From NCBI GenBank assembly GCA_002104935.1, contig MCGT01000004.1, positions 1,054,001 to 1,118,000 on the forward strand: 64,000 nt of DNA, written 5' to 3'. Below the pieces are notes generated by a model. That model worked only from the letters and a program-made list of their open reading frames with translations, was not told where the DNA came from and made no database searches. This DNA comes from Hesseltinella vesiculosa (Eukaryota > Mucoromycota > Mucoromycetes > Mucorales > Cunninghamellaceae). Each line of letters opens with the position of its first letter. Positions within the stretch are counted from its first letter, which is position 1. Both the position numbers and the translations under genes were made by a program. This document shows, in pieces, positions 34,705-48,471 of this stretch.

Positions 34705-35916
34705 ATGCCATTTATTAATCCATTATCTTTCATGGGCACACCTCCTTCAACCACGAACGATATCACCTCCTCTACCACCAAACGAAGTGTCAATTTCAAC
34801 CGCTCGTCAGCACCCAACAACGACCATTTGAACGGCCAGGAACGAGAAAAATACCGTTATGTCGAAGCCATCCTCAAAGCACAAGATTATTATCAAGTGC
34901 TGGACGTGACCAAAACCGCCACACCTGAAGACATTCGACGAGCCTATATCAAGGTATTGGCTTTGACATGAAACAATGCACAAGCTGACACATGTTTTTC
35001 TGACACACCTTTTTTTAGCGCAGTAGGGTCTGTCATCCTGATAAATTTGTTCCACCGTATGAACCAGCTACCGAAAGTTTTCAATGTAAACCTCTCTAAA
35101 CCTCACCCAACTGTTATTGACGCCTCGTTCTAGTGCTTTCCCTTGCCTACGAAACCTTGTCGGATCCTTCCACCAAATTAATGTATGATTTATCCTCCAA
35201 CAAACAACAATCCTTTACTCCCAATGGCAGCAGGAATCCAAATGACACTCTTCAGCGAGTTTTGCATCAGGTACACACATCGAAAACGAGGTCCTTTGAC
35301 TCACTTTTTTCTATCCCAGCTCTTTCAAGAAATGATGGAGGGTGAATTCCAAACCATGCGGGCCTTCATCCGTAAGTGAGACGGCGCAGCTCTCACCTCC
35401 TCTCACCTCCCCTCTTTAGATGCCATGAATGAAACCAATCCTGGCATGCATATCAGCGATGATGCCATTGCACATATTGAAGTGGGTTTTCGCAAGATGC
35501 GGGAACTCTTCATGTGTATGTTTTTTTGGGAAGCGGATCGGGAGCAAAAAAAAACGGCCAACTGATTTTATTTTTTTTTTCACATGCTTGGCTCGCTTTT
35601 GACTTTAGCAACACAGCACTATTATCATGTGGTACAGTTCGACTTGATGCGACTGTATGAACTGCAGCAAGAACTAAGAAGCCTGTCGTATTTCAATGTC
35701 TGGGGCCGTATGCAACTATCCATCACCATGTGCAAAACCCTACTACAGTTGCCCATCTCCATCAATATGGAATCTCGACTCAAACATCAACGCCGAATTG
35801 AAGACGACAAAGACTCCGATGACTCCCAAGGCATTCTGGGCATCCGAGTCGAAAATGCCCTGAAAATGGCTGTTGGCTTACTGGAAACCGGTGAACGCTA
35901 CACCACCTGGCGATGA
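34705..35916 (+). CDS. J-domain (DnaJ-like) protein
   Basis: Hsp70 co-chaperone candidate. Exons 34705-34953, 35019-35085, 35134-35270, 35320-35371, 35420-35515 and 35609-35916 give 302 residues. The J-domain is at about 62-128: DYYQVLDVTKTATPEDIRRA, then the HPD tripeptide in RVCHPDKF and LAYETLSDPSTKLMYD. Upstream are 60 disordered Ser/Thr/Asn residues. The remainder is helical and unlike the G/F, zinc-finger or peptide-binding parts of class A/B proteins, so it is class C. No membrane span. Its client is unknown. Confidence 0.85.
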
Positions 35917-36240
35917 TCCCCCCCCCCTCTCTTTTTTTAACAGCCTTGTAGATACCCCTTTCTCTCTCCACACCTTTTATATAAATATATATTCTATTTA
36001 TTGACTTGATGTCAATCGCCACCTCTGACGATGCTGCTGCCCTTTTTTTCAGGATGCTGTCCAATAGGAGCCTCCCTTGGCCGAGTTTTAAAAATAGATG
36101 GAAAATCAGATGCAGCAGCGCACTACAGTAAAAGAGCGAGTTTTTTTTCAGCCTCAGTTTTCCTTTTCCTTGCTGTTGTTTTTTCTCCCCCTTTTTCCCT
36201 TTTGTTTTCATCCTTTTCCTTTAAAATTAATTAATCCAGC
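35917..36240. other. Intergenic spacer
   Basis: Terminator region of the J-domain gene and promoter/5' leader of the syntaxin gene; C-run at 35919-35926 and T-rich tract at 36139-36200. No gene recognised. Confidence 0.4.
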
Positions 36241-37191
36241 ATGAACGTTGATCGATTAGGTGAACTGAACAGCCGCACGCAACACAACAATGAGAATAAT
36301 GGACGCTATGAAATGCGTCCGTTGCTGGCCACACCCTCGGACCCTACCTCCATGCAAGGCTTCTTGGACAACGTCAGCCAAATCCAAGACATGATCAAGA
36401 CCATCAACGACAATGTCCAGCGGGTGCAGACCCACCAGGCCGCCATGCTGCAGACCGCCGACGCCCAGGAGCTTGGTCGTCATCGTGGTCAGGTGGAACA
36501 ATTGACCAACGACACCCAGATGCTCATGAGCCGAGTCAAGAAACAGCTCAAGGACATTGAGCCCACTTCGCGCCATTCTGACCTGGCGGTGCGCAAGAAC
36601 CAGTTTGCCAGTGTGACCAAATCCTTCATGGATGCCATCGAACGCCACCGCACCACCGCCCTGGATTTCCAACGGTCCGAAGCCAAACAGATGGAACGCC
36701 AGATCCGGATCGCCAACCCCAGCGCCACCGAACACGAGATTGAACAGGCCATCGCCCAGGCCGAAGAAGGCCGCCCCGCTGTCTTTGCCCAGCAACTGCT
36801 CCAGTCCGTCTCTCAAGACCAACGCCGCTACGATGCCCAGAACACCCTCGAGGCTGTTCAGGAACGCCACAACGACATCCACCGCCTGGCCAAGAGCGTG
36901 CAAGAGCTGACGGACCTGTTCCAGGAAATGCAATTCCTGCTGGAAAACCAAGCCAAGGTCTTGGGCGAGATCGAAGTCCACTCTTACGACGTTGTCGAAA
37001 ACCTCGAACATGGCGAGAAACACATCAGCAATGCCATCCAGTCTGCCAAGGCTACCCGACGAAAGAAATGGATCTGTTTTGGTATCTTTATGACCATTCT
37101 CATCATTGTCGTCATTGTCGTTGTCGTCAAGTTTGTGCCCCAAAACAAGGGTAGCGGCGGCAGTGCTCCCTCTCCCAGCCCCACCGCCTAA
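36241..37191 (+). CDS. SSO1: Plasma-membrane syntaxin (Sso1/Psy1 type t-SNARE)
   Basis: Qa-SNARE acting in exocytic vesicle fusion at the plasma membrane. Intronless, 316 residues. The N-terminal Habc bundle is at about 40-160 (FLDNVSQIQDMIKTINDNV). The SNARE helix is at about 205-265 with AVQERHNDIHRLAKSVQELT and the central Gln layer in DLFQEMQFLLENQ. The basic juxtamembrane KATRRKKWI is followed by one C-terminal membrane anchor (about 278-298). A short luminal/extracellular tail rich in Gly, Ser and Pro follows, longer than in yeast Sso1. Codon bias suggests good expression. Confidence 0.93.
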   Translation: MNVDRLGELNSRTQHNNENNGRYEMRPLLATPSDPTSMQGFLDNVSQIQDMIKTINDNVQRVQTHQAAMLQTADAQELGRHRGQVEQLTNDTQMLMSRVKKQLKDIEPTSRHSDLAVRKNQFASVTKSFMDAIERHRTTALDFQRSEAKQMERQIRIANPSATEHEIEQAIAQAEEGRPAVFAQQLLQSVSQDQRRYDAQNTLEAVQERHNDIHRLAKSVQELTDLFQEMQFLLENQAKVLGEIEVHSYDVVENLEHGEKHISNAIQSAKATRRKKWICFGIFMTILIIVVIVVVVKFVPQNKGSGGSAPSPSPTA

Positions 37192-37905
37192 AGCATCCCC
37201 ACCTCTTTGCTCTGATATCCCCCCTTTCCTTCTCTTTTTCGTGCCCCTTCATCTTCCATTTGTTTTTTTTAGATCTCCATACCAGATGCTTGTGTAGTTT
37301 TAACCTCGATAATAAACCTTTTTTTTTTTTTTACTTTGTGGCTGCCTTGGTGACACCAGCGGGTACAAAAAATAAAACTTCCTTTTTGCCTTGCCAAGCT
37401 TGTCCAATTGCGTTTTTTTTTTTTTTCATCTTGACCCACGAAGATGGCATCAAAGAAGATGAGCATTTTACAGGCTCAAGGCCTTTTCTTTTTTTTTTTT
37501 TTTGGTATAATCATGTCGACGCCACATTTATTTTTTTTTTCGGGTAGATATTCTTTATTAAAGCTCTGATCTGCATAGGGGTGGGGGGGGGGATGAAAAA
37601 AATGGATGAGGCTCATCCAAAAAAAGTGGTGGTAATAAAATAAAACAGAGGTAACCAAAAAAGTGTGTACAATCAGAAAAAGGGGTATAAGAAAAAGGCG
37701 AAAAAAAAAAAAGTAAGTTTCTATAGATCGGCTATCAACAAACAAAAAATAATCATCATCATTGAATACGATAGAGGGGACGTAAGGCGCATACAAGTTA
37801 AAAAAAAAAGAGAGGGCGGAGATTCAATGGCGAGAGAGAAGAGCGGTGATGGGTGATAAAATAATTATTAGATGGTAGGAGAGGGTGGCAGCGAAGCTAG
37901 TCCAT
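37192..37905. other. Convergent 3' spacer
   Basis: Between the syntaxin and bHLH stops. Contains AATAAA near 37310 and several T/A runs; no gene recognised. Confidence 0.4.
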
Positions 37906-38972
37906 TTACAATGGATTTCCCATGGAGTACATGTTTTCCAAAGCTTGTTTTTGCAAGACACTTTGTTGGAAACTAAGAAAGAGTGAGCCACACAAGGTCA
38001 GGAGCATGAGGAAAATAAAAACTTACGAGCGAAGTTGTTCGTTTTCATGAACGAGACGTTCCAATTCAGCCAGAATGGTGGTTTGTGTAGATTTCAAATG
38101 TTGAATATGTTGCACAGCTATAAAAAAAAGGCGTCAAATTTGATTGGCTCGGAAGGAGCGAGACTTACTGCGATGCAACAAGGCAACCTTGCTCATCTTC
38201 TTGTTCAAACAGGCAGGCAGTTCAGCTCGGAGTTCTTCAAAACCATCCTTGATTTGAGCACGACGCTTTTGTTCAGATTGAATATGAATTTGACGACGCA
38301 TTTCGGCAGTGTTGGCATTGCTATCAAAGAGAAGGTGGTGAGAAGAGAAGCGGAGATAGAAACAAGACTTACCCATCCAAGTCATCACCGAGAACTTCAA
38401 TAAATTGCTTCTTGGTTTTGGGGTCTTGCAGGGTAAAAGGAGATTTGCGCTTTTTGCCGGCAGGCAGACGACCAGAGGATTGCTCATAGGATTCCTTGGA
38501 ATATTGCAAAAACTCGGGGTAGAATGCTTCGGGTAACGAGGAAGCCTTGGCAATGGTTTCATTCAAGGAGGACTGGGTGCTTGAGGAGTTGGATTGCACA
38601 AGGACAGGAGGCTCTTGCAAGGCGGCTTGGAAAGGAGGCGTGGTGGGAATGGAGGCCAGCGAGTCAGGGCTGCCAGGGTGGAATTGCGTGGGCGAGGTGG
38701 TGATGGAGGAAGTGGAGGCGTTGCTGGGCAAAGAGGCCGTGGCCATCACTGGGTCATACATCACCGCACTGGTGGGTGGGGTCATGCAATAACCTAATAT
38801 TTGAAAAAAAAAAAAAAAAAAAAGTCAGTCAAAAATGGCCAGATTTCCCCCCCCCCGGTGTCTTCTTACCAGGATACATGATAGGCGAATCGACCCATTC
38901 GATTTTGGTGGAGTCGTAGGGACCAGTGGGATATTCATTGGTATATTCAGGAGACATTTTGCACATGGACAT
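37906..38972 (-). CDS. bHLH(-zipper) transcription factor
   Basis: DNA-binding regulator. Exons 38870-38972, 38373-38793, 38169-38320, 38027-38117 and 37906-37972 join in phase to 277 residues. The N-terminal 170 residues are Ser/Thr/Pro-rich. The basic region RRQIHIQSEQKRRAQIKDGF carries the H...E..RR pattern of E-box binders. Helix 1 and the loop LRAELPACLNKKMSKVALLH lead to helix 2 TVQHIQHLKSTQTTILAEL, which runs on as a short leucine-repeat coiled coil (ERLVHENEQLRS). It is most like the Max/Mlx or insulin-responsive bHLH-Zip groups; the precise orthologue is unclear. Confidence 0.88.
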
Positions 38973-41401
38973 TGTGATATTAAAAGATTGGAAGTGGAAG
39001 GGAATGTAGTGGGTGGGTAAAAAGTGCAGTCAAAAAAGGAATGTGGTTGTTAAAGGAAAGTATTGGAGCAAAAAAAAAAAAAAAGCGACACGAAATGAAG
39101 TGCTGGTTCTGGTCCTTGATCAAAGAGGAGTAATACGACACAAAAAGAAAAAGTGTTGAAGATAAAAAAAATTGAGATACGTGATTAAAGAAGAAAAGAA
39201 GGAAAAAATAAAAAAAAAAATACTGGTTTTTATGTGCCTTGCGTTAATTAGGACAGTGACAAGATGATCATGCAATCATTGGGGGGGGAAATCTTTTGGC
39301 TCAAGCGGGGTTTGGAAAGCGGGTTTTGGGGCTCCGACAAAGTATTCTCATGGCCTTGATCCAACTTGTTGTGTGACAAAGCCTTGGGTATACCCTAATT
39401 TTACCTCTTGGAGGTGGAGATTCAAAGCAAAAAAAAAAAAAAACAAAGCAGCCATCTTTTGCCAAACCATCACGTTTACCCGAAAACCCAACTCGCGGAC
39501 AGACCAGGATATAAGAGCGAAGGAAAAAAAAAAAAAAGCCGAAGCTGAGTTTGTGTTGAGAAGGAGACGAGGGTCAGCAAAGACGTGACCGTGTTTTTGA
39601 TGAGGGATTTTCATTTTGGGACCAAAGTTTTTGGTGTCAGGGAAAAAAAACGACATGTTTTGGATGGTGAAGAGGTAATTGCCCATACTGTTGGGTTCAA
39701 CGTCCGTTGACAGAAATTTTTCTCAGTGCAAGCTTGACTCTCATGTGTTCCTGAATGGAAAGTATTTGTTGAGGTTGTGGCACAATGTCTTGCATAAGGC
39801 TAGGCGGGGATTCAATGCACGCTTTTCATTTAAAAAACAAGGTTTTTGTCTGCCATCCCACAGACGTTTTGCTAAAAACACCACCCAATCAGGCTAAATG
39901 CAAAAAGCTGTGCCTTTATTTTTTTATTGCTGCAGTCCAACCATCAAAAACTGTTAGAGCAACGCAAGCTTTAAATCACTCCAAAGTGGGTTTGGCTAGA
40001 TGATTGCCCTCTTCGTCTATAAATAGGGTTGGACTCATCTAGATCACTTTTTTTTTTTTCATTGTTACATTACACCACATCCCTCGACCTTGCTCAATCA
40101 TTGGCGCTCGAAAAAAAAAATAGCACGGCACTTTTTTTTTTTTTACGTTTGACATGTTTGAAATCTTTGGGGTTCGTGAGATAAAAAAAATTTACGTGTA
40201 ACCCACCTCTACCCACGATCAACAAATATGGAGATGGGTTTTCTATTTTCAAACTTGTCCCAGTGCGCCGTAAACTTTACAAATGGCTGACGGGGGTATT
40301 ATTTTTGACTCCTTCAAAAAAAAAAGGTCCAAGACCAAATGATGATTTTCTTCATTTTTATTTGTTGTATGCCAAAAGATAAAGGTAGAAGGCAAGCGTC
40401 GTACGAGATCAAGTGCAACCTCATGTCAAGTTCCATCTTTTTTTTTTTTAAAAAAAAAAAGAGTTTCTTTGGCTGCCATTCGTTTTTCTCATGCTCTGCT
40501 ATTTTTCATTCAAGGGAACTGAAAAAAAGTGGGGGCAAACGAGCTGGCTTTTGGTTTGCCAGATACGCAAGCGGAGATCAACTGATTCATATGCTCACGA
40601 GAAAAGATTCGATATGAGATCGTCGCACGAGAACGCGTCACTTTTTTTTTTTTAAATGTCAAACTAGACTCAATGGATGTTCTCTGGGTAGTGACACCAT
40701 TGTTCACGGTCGCCAATGATGAAAATGGATGACAAGGATGAAAATGTCCAACATCCGAGAACATGAAGCTTCACCGATGACCAATGGGCTTCTCGACTTT
40801 TTTAGTCAAGCATGCATGGACTATACCCATAAATTATACATGCCAAGAACCACCTTTCCAGTGCACAAAAAACAACAAAGCGAGCGCTGTTTCCTCATCT
40901 GACAAGAAAAACAAAGTTTATCGCCAATCGAGATAGCAGGGGAAAATCATGAGCGGGCATTGTGATAGTTTACGTTTGCGTATCCTGGATTTCCACACAT
41001 GCATATCATGCACCCGAGGAAATCCAGTTGATCTGTTCACCTGCGTGCAAATGATCATTACCAAAACGAGGCAAAAAAAATCAAAACAGTCGGTCATCCA
41101 AAACACTTTGCATGTGCAAGTTGATTCCACCAGCCTGCCAAAAATAAGAACCAGACGAAACTCCCACCTTTCCTCTTTTGATCAAGATCGTCCTCGGCAT
41201 TTTTAATAAAATAAAAAAAAAACGTGAACCTTGCTCAGCAAGCAACAGCCGCTCATCCTTACTCATTCGTGATGCATCATTGGTAATCCGTTGGCTCTGA
41301 TCTCTTCATCATTTTTTTAAACATGAGGTGTTGGTTTAATTTTTGGTCTATGACATGCTTTAAAAGGGGCGCGTTGGGGGGGGGCGGAAAAAAAGAGCAA
41401 A
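38973..41401. other. 2.4 kb gene-poor spacer
   Basis: Long spacer between the bHLH start and the AVT1 stop. It contains A/T runs and one well-formed TATA-like box, CTATAAATAGG at about 40017-40027. I found no supported open frame, tRNA or repeat shared with the rest of the window downstream of that box. Confidence 0.45.
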
Positions 41402-43505
41402 TTACACGAAAATGCTTGACAGCGTGCCAATGATACACAACATCACAGCGATCGCCAGCAACGTGCCATCCATAAGTTTTTCCATCCGGGTCATCGTCGA
41501 TCCAAACAGGTAAAAGTGACAGGTCAATGGGAAGATACCGGAGATGACAAAGGAGAAAAAGGCACCTGCATAAAAGATAACCCATCAGTCCGCCATGGAT
41601 TCCAGCCCATGCACGACCAAACTTATTTTTTTTTACCTAACAAGCCCATGAGGCGATGGAATTCAGGGAACACGTAGGCTAAAAATACAATGGTGGCACT
41701 GGCCGTCGACTTGCCAATCACCGAGACCAAAGGTTCCAGCCAGCTGTGGTCCTCATACCAGACTTCCCATCGAGGCGACCGGCACAGCCACAGCTGCCAT
41801 GTCAGATTGATGGGGTTCATGTTCAATCCATACTTGGCAATAGGATTGACGGCGATCACCAACAAGGCAAATCGGTTCAGGGTTTGGTGATACTCTGGCA
41901 CCATCATCAAATTCTGCGTGATCTATCAAAAGAAATAGATAAGATGAACAGTCCAACGCGTCATAGGGTTGCATCGACTTGCTTCTTGCATCGTGCCCGA
42001 GCCAAACATCAAGTAGCCAGCGACCCCGACGCCAAAATAGGCCAATGTCGTGATCACATAGGTCAAATTGACCATCGTTGGGTACTTTTTGGTATCATCC
42101 ATATCACGATAGATGGAAGGGAACACAGCATGCCCAGCAAATGACGCCATGTATCTGAATGAGAATGAGATAAAGAAAAAGGTGAGCCCTTATTTTTTTT
42201 GGGGGGAGAGAGATGCTTACAGGCCAAAGCTAAGAGGCACTGCTGACCAATCCAATGGGAGAAACGTGGTTGGCTATTGGAAAGAAACGTGAGATAGCCT
42301 ACCTTAACCCTTTTTCTCCTTACGGCAGGTGTGATCAAACTACCGGGGGCATCGGTTTTGCTGAAGCCGTCGATCAATAGGACAAACAAGATACAAAAGG
42401 CAGACAAGATCCCAAGAATACTGGTGTAAGATAAATGGCGCACAGGCAAGAACAGCATGGGTGTCAATACGCAGAATGTCACCAGCCGGACTTTTTCCAA
42501 CGACCAGGCACCATCAAACAAAATCTCCAAGCCATCGCCAAAAAGAACTACCAGAGCAATACTAAAAAGGATACCAACAACAAATGAGCTTGCGCTTGAG
42601 TCGAGGAAGCTGGGATTACCTGCTTGTCATCAACTCGGTGATAAAGATCATGGTGATGCCGATCCGGCCCTTGTTGCCAAACGTCAAGGCCCCAAGATCC
42701 CCATATGTTTTGGCATCACTTTCGGTATCAAGACATTTGGCCAGCAGTTTCGCCGTATGACAGGTCAGGACACAGCAGTAAAAAAACACGGAAATGCCGC
42801 AGAGCCAACCAGCACACTAAAAAAATAGTCAGCTTTGATCATTGTGTCACCAACACACTTGCTCGAAAACCCATGGGCAGTGCAATGATGCCCACTCCCA
42901 TCAGGATATTGATAGAGTTGAAGACGGACTGGGAAAAGGACGATTTCTTGGTGGGCAAGGCGTCATGGGCAAGGACAGATTGAACATCAGCAATGGTGCT
43001 ATGACGTGACATGACCTGATCCAATTGGGCAAAATACAAAGACGGTCTTTCGACCTGGCTCAACGTGCTTTTGCCTGTTGCATATCTTGTCACGACCGAG
43101 CCGTCATGAGACAGCCGTCGGTAGCTGGATTCCGAAAAAAAAGAAAGGGTGAGGCTCTTTTTTTTTCCTTTTTTGGGGTTTACCCTGATTCAGAAAAGGT
43201 GTCCTAAAGAAGCAGGGAAACAAACAAAGGCTGTCAACAAAAAGAAACAAATAAAATAGATGGGTTACGTTAAACTCATGGTGATGATCTGGAGGAGTGA
43301 CAGCAAGGTTTTCAGCCATAAAGTTCATGGACGTTCTAGAATAAGAATGAACAAAGTTGCCCAGGCGGTCAGAAAACGAACCAGTGTGGTCCACTTCTGC
43401 GCCATATTCTTCACCACTCAAGTTGGAAAGGGCACCATAAGAGAGTTGCGAAGGATGCAAGTTACGAAGTCTAGGTATATTATCCGAAGGTTGTGGTATG
43501 TCCAT
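41402..43505 (-). CDS. AVT1: Vacuolar amino-acid transporter, AVT1-like (AAAP family)
   Basis: H+-coupled amino-acid transporter, probably of the vacuole. Nine exons give 542 residues: 43269-43505, 43184-43203, 42863-43124, 42620-42816, 42324-42561, 42221-42273, 41983-42154, 41637-41922, 41402-41565. After a 150-residue cytosolic N-terminus comes the AAAP entry motif FNSINILMGVGIIALPMGFR followed by CAGWLCG, then PLSFGLYMASFAGHAVFPSI, and YLMFGSGTMQEITQNL; about eleven membrane segments. Introns 3 and 7 (donors at 42862 and 41982, reading leftward) are GC-AG with GCAAGT. Exon 2 is only 20 nt. It shares its upstream region with SEC23. Confidence 0.9.
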
Positions 43506-43933
43506 GGGTAAAACAAAAAAAAAAAAGCTGAAGAATGAAAGAAAAAAGAAAAAAAAAAGGTGAGAAAAAAAAAAAAAAGTAGACCAATAACCTTATTTTT
43601 TCAAACTTCGAAATGCAGCCATTTGAGATCTGAAGCAGTTTCTCTCCTTTTTTTATGTCACCTTGCCTTTTTATGTCACCTTGTTATGTCAAATCCAGCC
43701 TCAAACAAAGGAGTTGTTGCAACTACCCCTGAATCTCCATCCAAGCATTGAAACCCTTCTTCAAAAACTGGCATAGTGATCTTGGAAAGCTACCGCCAAA
43801 AATCACCGTCTGTCATTGGGCCATCAAGACCGTCCGACCTGCCATTTTTTTTTTCTTGTTACTGCTGATTTTTTTCTCTTCTTTTTTTTTTCTTTTTCAT
43901 CTCTTTTTTCATTTCCTCATCTCCTTGCCCCTC
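43506..43933. promoter_or_regulatory. Divergent promoter AVT1 / SEC23 with repeated TATGTCACCTTG
   Basis: Between two divergent starts. At about 43653-43692 there are two direct copies of TATGTCACCTTG about 17-18 nt apart, followed at once by a partial third (TTATGTCAAA). This spacing suggests repeated binding sites, but no factor is known to me for it. Confidence 0.5.
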
Positions 43934-46663
<2,730 letters not shown>

Positions 46664-46855
46664 ACTAATTCTTCTTTAATTTTTTTTTCTTCTTACCTTT
46701 ACTTTATGATTGAGATTTATCCATGTAGTGTATGTAGATTTGCTTTCAAAAATACAACCCAACCATTTAGCCATCTGCGCAAAGGCTGAGCTGACTTTTT
46801 TTTTTTTTTTTTTCCTCTTTCCTTCCCCTCCTTTTCCTTTTTCGCTGTGAGATCG

Positions 46856-48205
46856 ATGGAAAAGTACAAGGATTGGACGAGAGATCAGCTGCTTGAACGG
46901 CTTGTACAGCTAGAACAAAACACAAACGGCAGCAATGCCACCGCTCCACCCATCAGTAAGAAAGCGGCCAAGAAAATGAAAAAGGAATCCAAGAAAAGCA
47001 AGAAGGAACGAGATCAAAAGCCATTCGACATGAGCAAATACCGTCAACGCCATGTTGCCTTCCGCGTGGCTTACCTAGGCTGGCGCTATGCCGGCTTTGC
47101 ATCTCAAGGAGACGAAATCACTTTACCAACCGTCGAGGGCCAGCTGTTTACCGCCTTGGAACAGACCCGGCTGATCGTCGATCGAGACAACTGCAACTAC
47201 AGCCGATGCGGCCGCACCGATCGCGGCGTCAGTGGCCTGGGCCAGGTCATCATGATCAATGTCCGGTCCAACTCGCCCCTCGATCCCGATGCCCCATTCT
47301 CTCCGGTCGACCAAGAATGCCCCTATGTCGACATGCTCAACCGCTCTTTGCCCGACGACATCCGCGTGCTTTCCTGGGCGCCGGTGGCTGACGACCTCAA
47401 TGCTCGCTTCGACTGCCGCTCCCGCACCTACCGCTACCTCTTCCGCATCGACCAGCACCACCCGCTCGACGTCCAGCGCATGCGGGAAGCCGCCCGCTAC
47501 TTTGTCGGTTCGCATGATTTCCGCAACTTTTGCAAACTCGACCCAGCCAAAAACATCACCAACTATCACCGCACCATGATGGCCTGCGACATCTTCCCCT
47601 TGGACAGCCAAGGCTCGCTCACCATCCCTGAAGATACCACCCCCACCGACGATGGCCCCCGCATGTGGACGATGCAGCTGCAAGGCTCTGCCTTTTTATG
47701 GCACCAGGTCCGCTGCATGATGTCTGTGCTGTTCTTGGTCGGCCGAGGCTACGAGGCCCCAACCATCGTCAAGGATCTGCTCGACATTGACAAGTACCCT
47801 GGCCGCCCCGAGTACCCCCTTGCCAGCGACCTGCCGCTGATCTTTTTCGACTGCGCCTATGACAACCCCATTGACTGGACGTCCTGCGCAGCCAACACCC
47901 ACCTGCCTCGGCTATTTTCTCATCTGGACGAACGCTGCTACATGGAAGACGTGCGCTCCCACACCTGCCAACTCTTCTACCAACGTGTCGTTGCCGACTT
48001 CCCTGAACAAGCCGCCAACATCGGCCCTGCGAACGACACCCGCACCATGGTCGTCCTCGGTGGCGGCGCCACCTCCACTCTGCACCGCTATCGCCCACTG
48101 GAAGGCCGGATCCGCTGCCATACCGATGAACAGCGCAAAATCGGCTACCTCAACCGAAAACGAAAACGCGCTGAATTCGAAGCCGAAGCTGAAAAGTCTG
48201 CCTAG
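46856..48205 (+). CDS. DEG1: tRNA pseudouridine(38/39) synthase PUS3/DEG1
   Basis: TruA-family enzyme that makes pseudouridine at positions 38 and 39 of tRNA anticodon arms. Intronless, 449 residues. The start is set at ATG 46856 because the longer frame begins at a non-ATG codon. A Lys-rich stretch (KKAAKKMKKESKKSKK) is a likely nuclear signal. The catalytic Asp is in YSRCGRTDRGVSGLGQV; other family blocks are VAYLGWRYAGFASQ, RSRTYRYLFR, SHDFRNFCKLDP and GSAFLWHQVRCMM. A basic C-terminal tail (RKRKRAEFEAEAE) follows the fold. The gene begins about 190 nt after SEC23 on the same strand; they are separate genes. Confidence 0.95.
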   Translation: MEKYKDWTRDQLLERLVQLEQNTNGSNATAPPISKKAAKKMKKESKKSKKERDQKPFDMSKYRQRHVAFRVAYLGWRYAGFASQGDEITLPTVEGQLFTALEQTRLIVDRDNCNYSRCGRTDRGVSGLGQVIMINVRSNSPLDPDAPFSPVDQECPYVDMLNRSLPDDIRVLSWAPVADDLNARFDCRSRTYRYLFRIDQHHPLDVQRMREAARYFVGSHDFRNFCKLDPAKNITNYHRTMMACDIFPLDSQGSLTIPEDTTPTDDGPRMWTMQLQGSAFLWHQVRCMMSVLFLVGRGYEAPTIVKDLLDIDKYPGRPEYPLASDLPLIFFDCAYDNPIDWTSCAANTHLPRLFSHLDERCYMEDVRSHTCQLFYQRVVADFPEQAANIGPANDTRTMVVLGGGATSTLHRYRPLEGRIRCHTDEQRKIGYLNRKRKRAEFEAEAEKSA

Positions 48206-48471
48206 CCTTTTTTCCCTCTCAAGCATCCCCCATCCCCATCTATCTATTACGACTTAATAAACCATCCCTGTTGCCATGTGCCAGCTCTTTTGGGACAAGA
48301 GTGCAGTGAACGGTGAAAAATACAAGCCGTCCTCACAGTGACAGTTGTCTGTCTCTGGTAGGGTCTTTTTTTTTTTTTTTTTTTTCCTTCGAGGTCTGTT
48401 CGTTTATTTATAAATATTAGGTGTGCAATAATAAAAAAAAAAAAAGGATATGCCGAGAGATTAAAAGAGTG

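Noticed and set aside
40017..40027. TATA box CTATAAATAGG suggesting a promoter
   Set aside because: No supported gene follows within the next kilobase on the plus strand.
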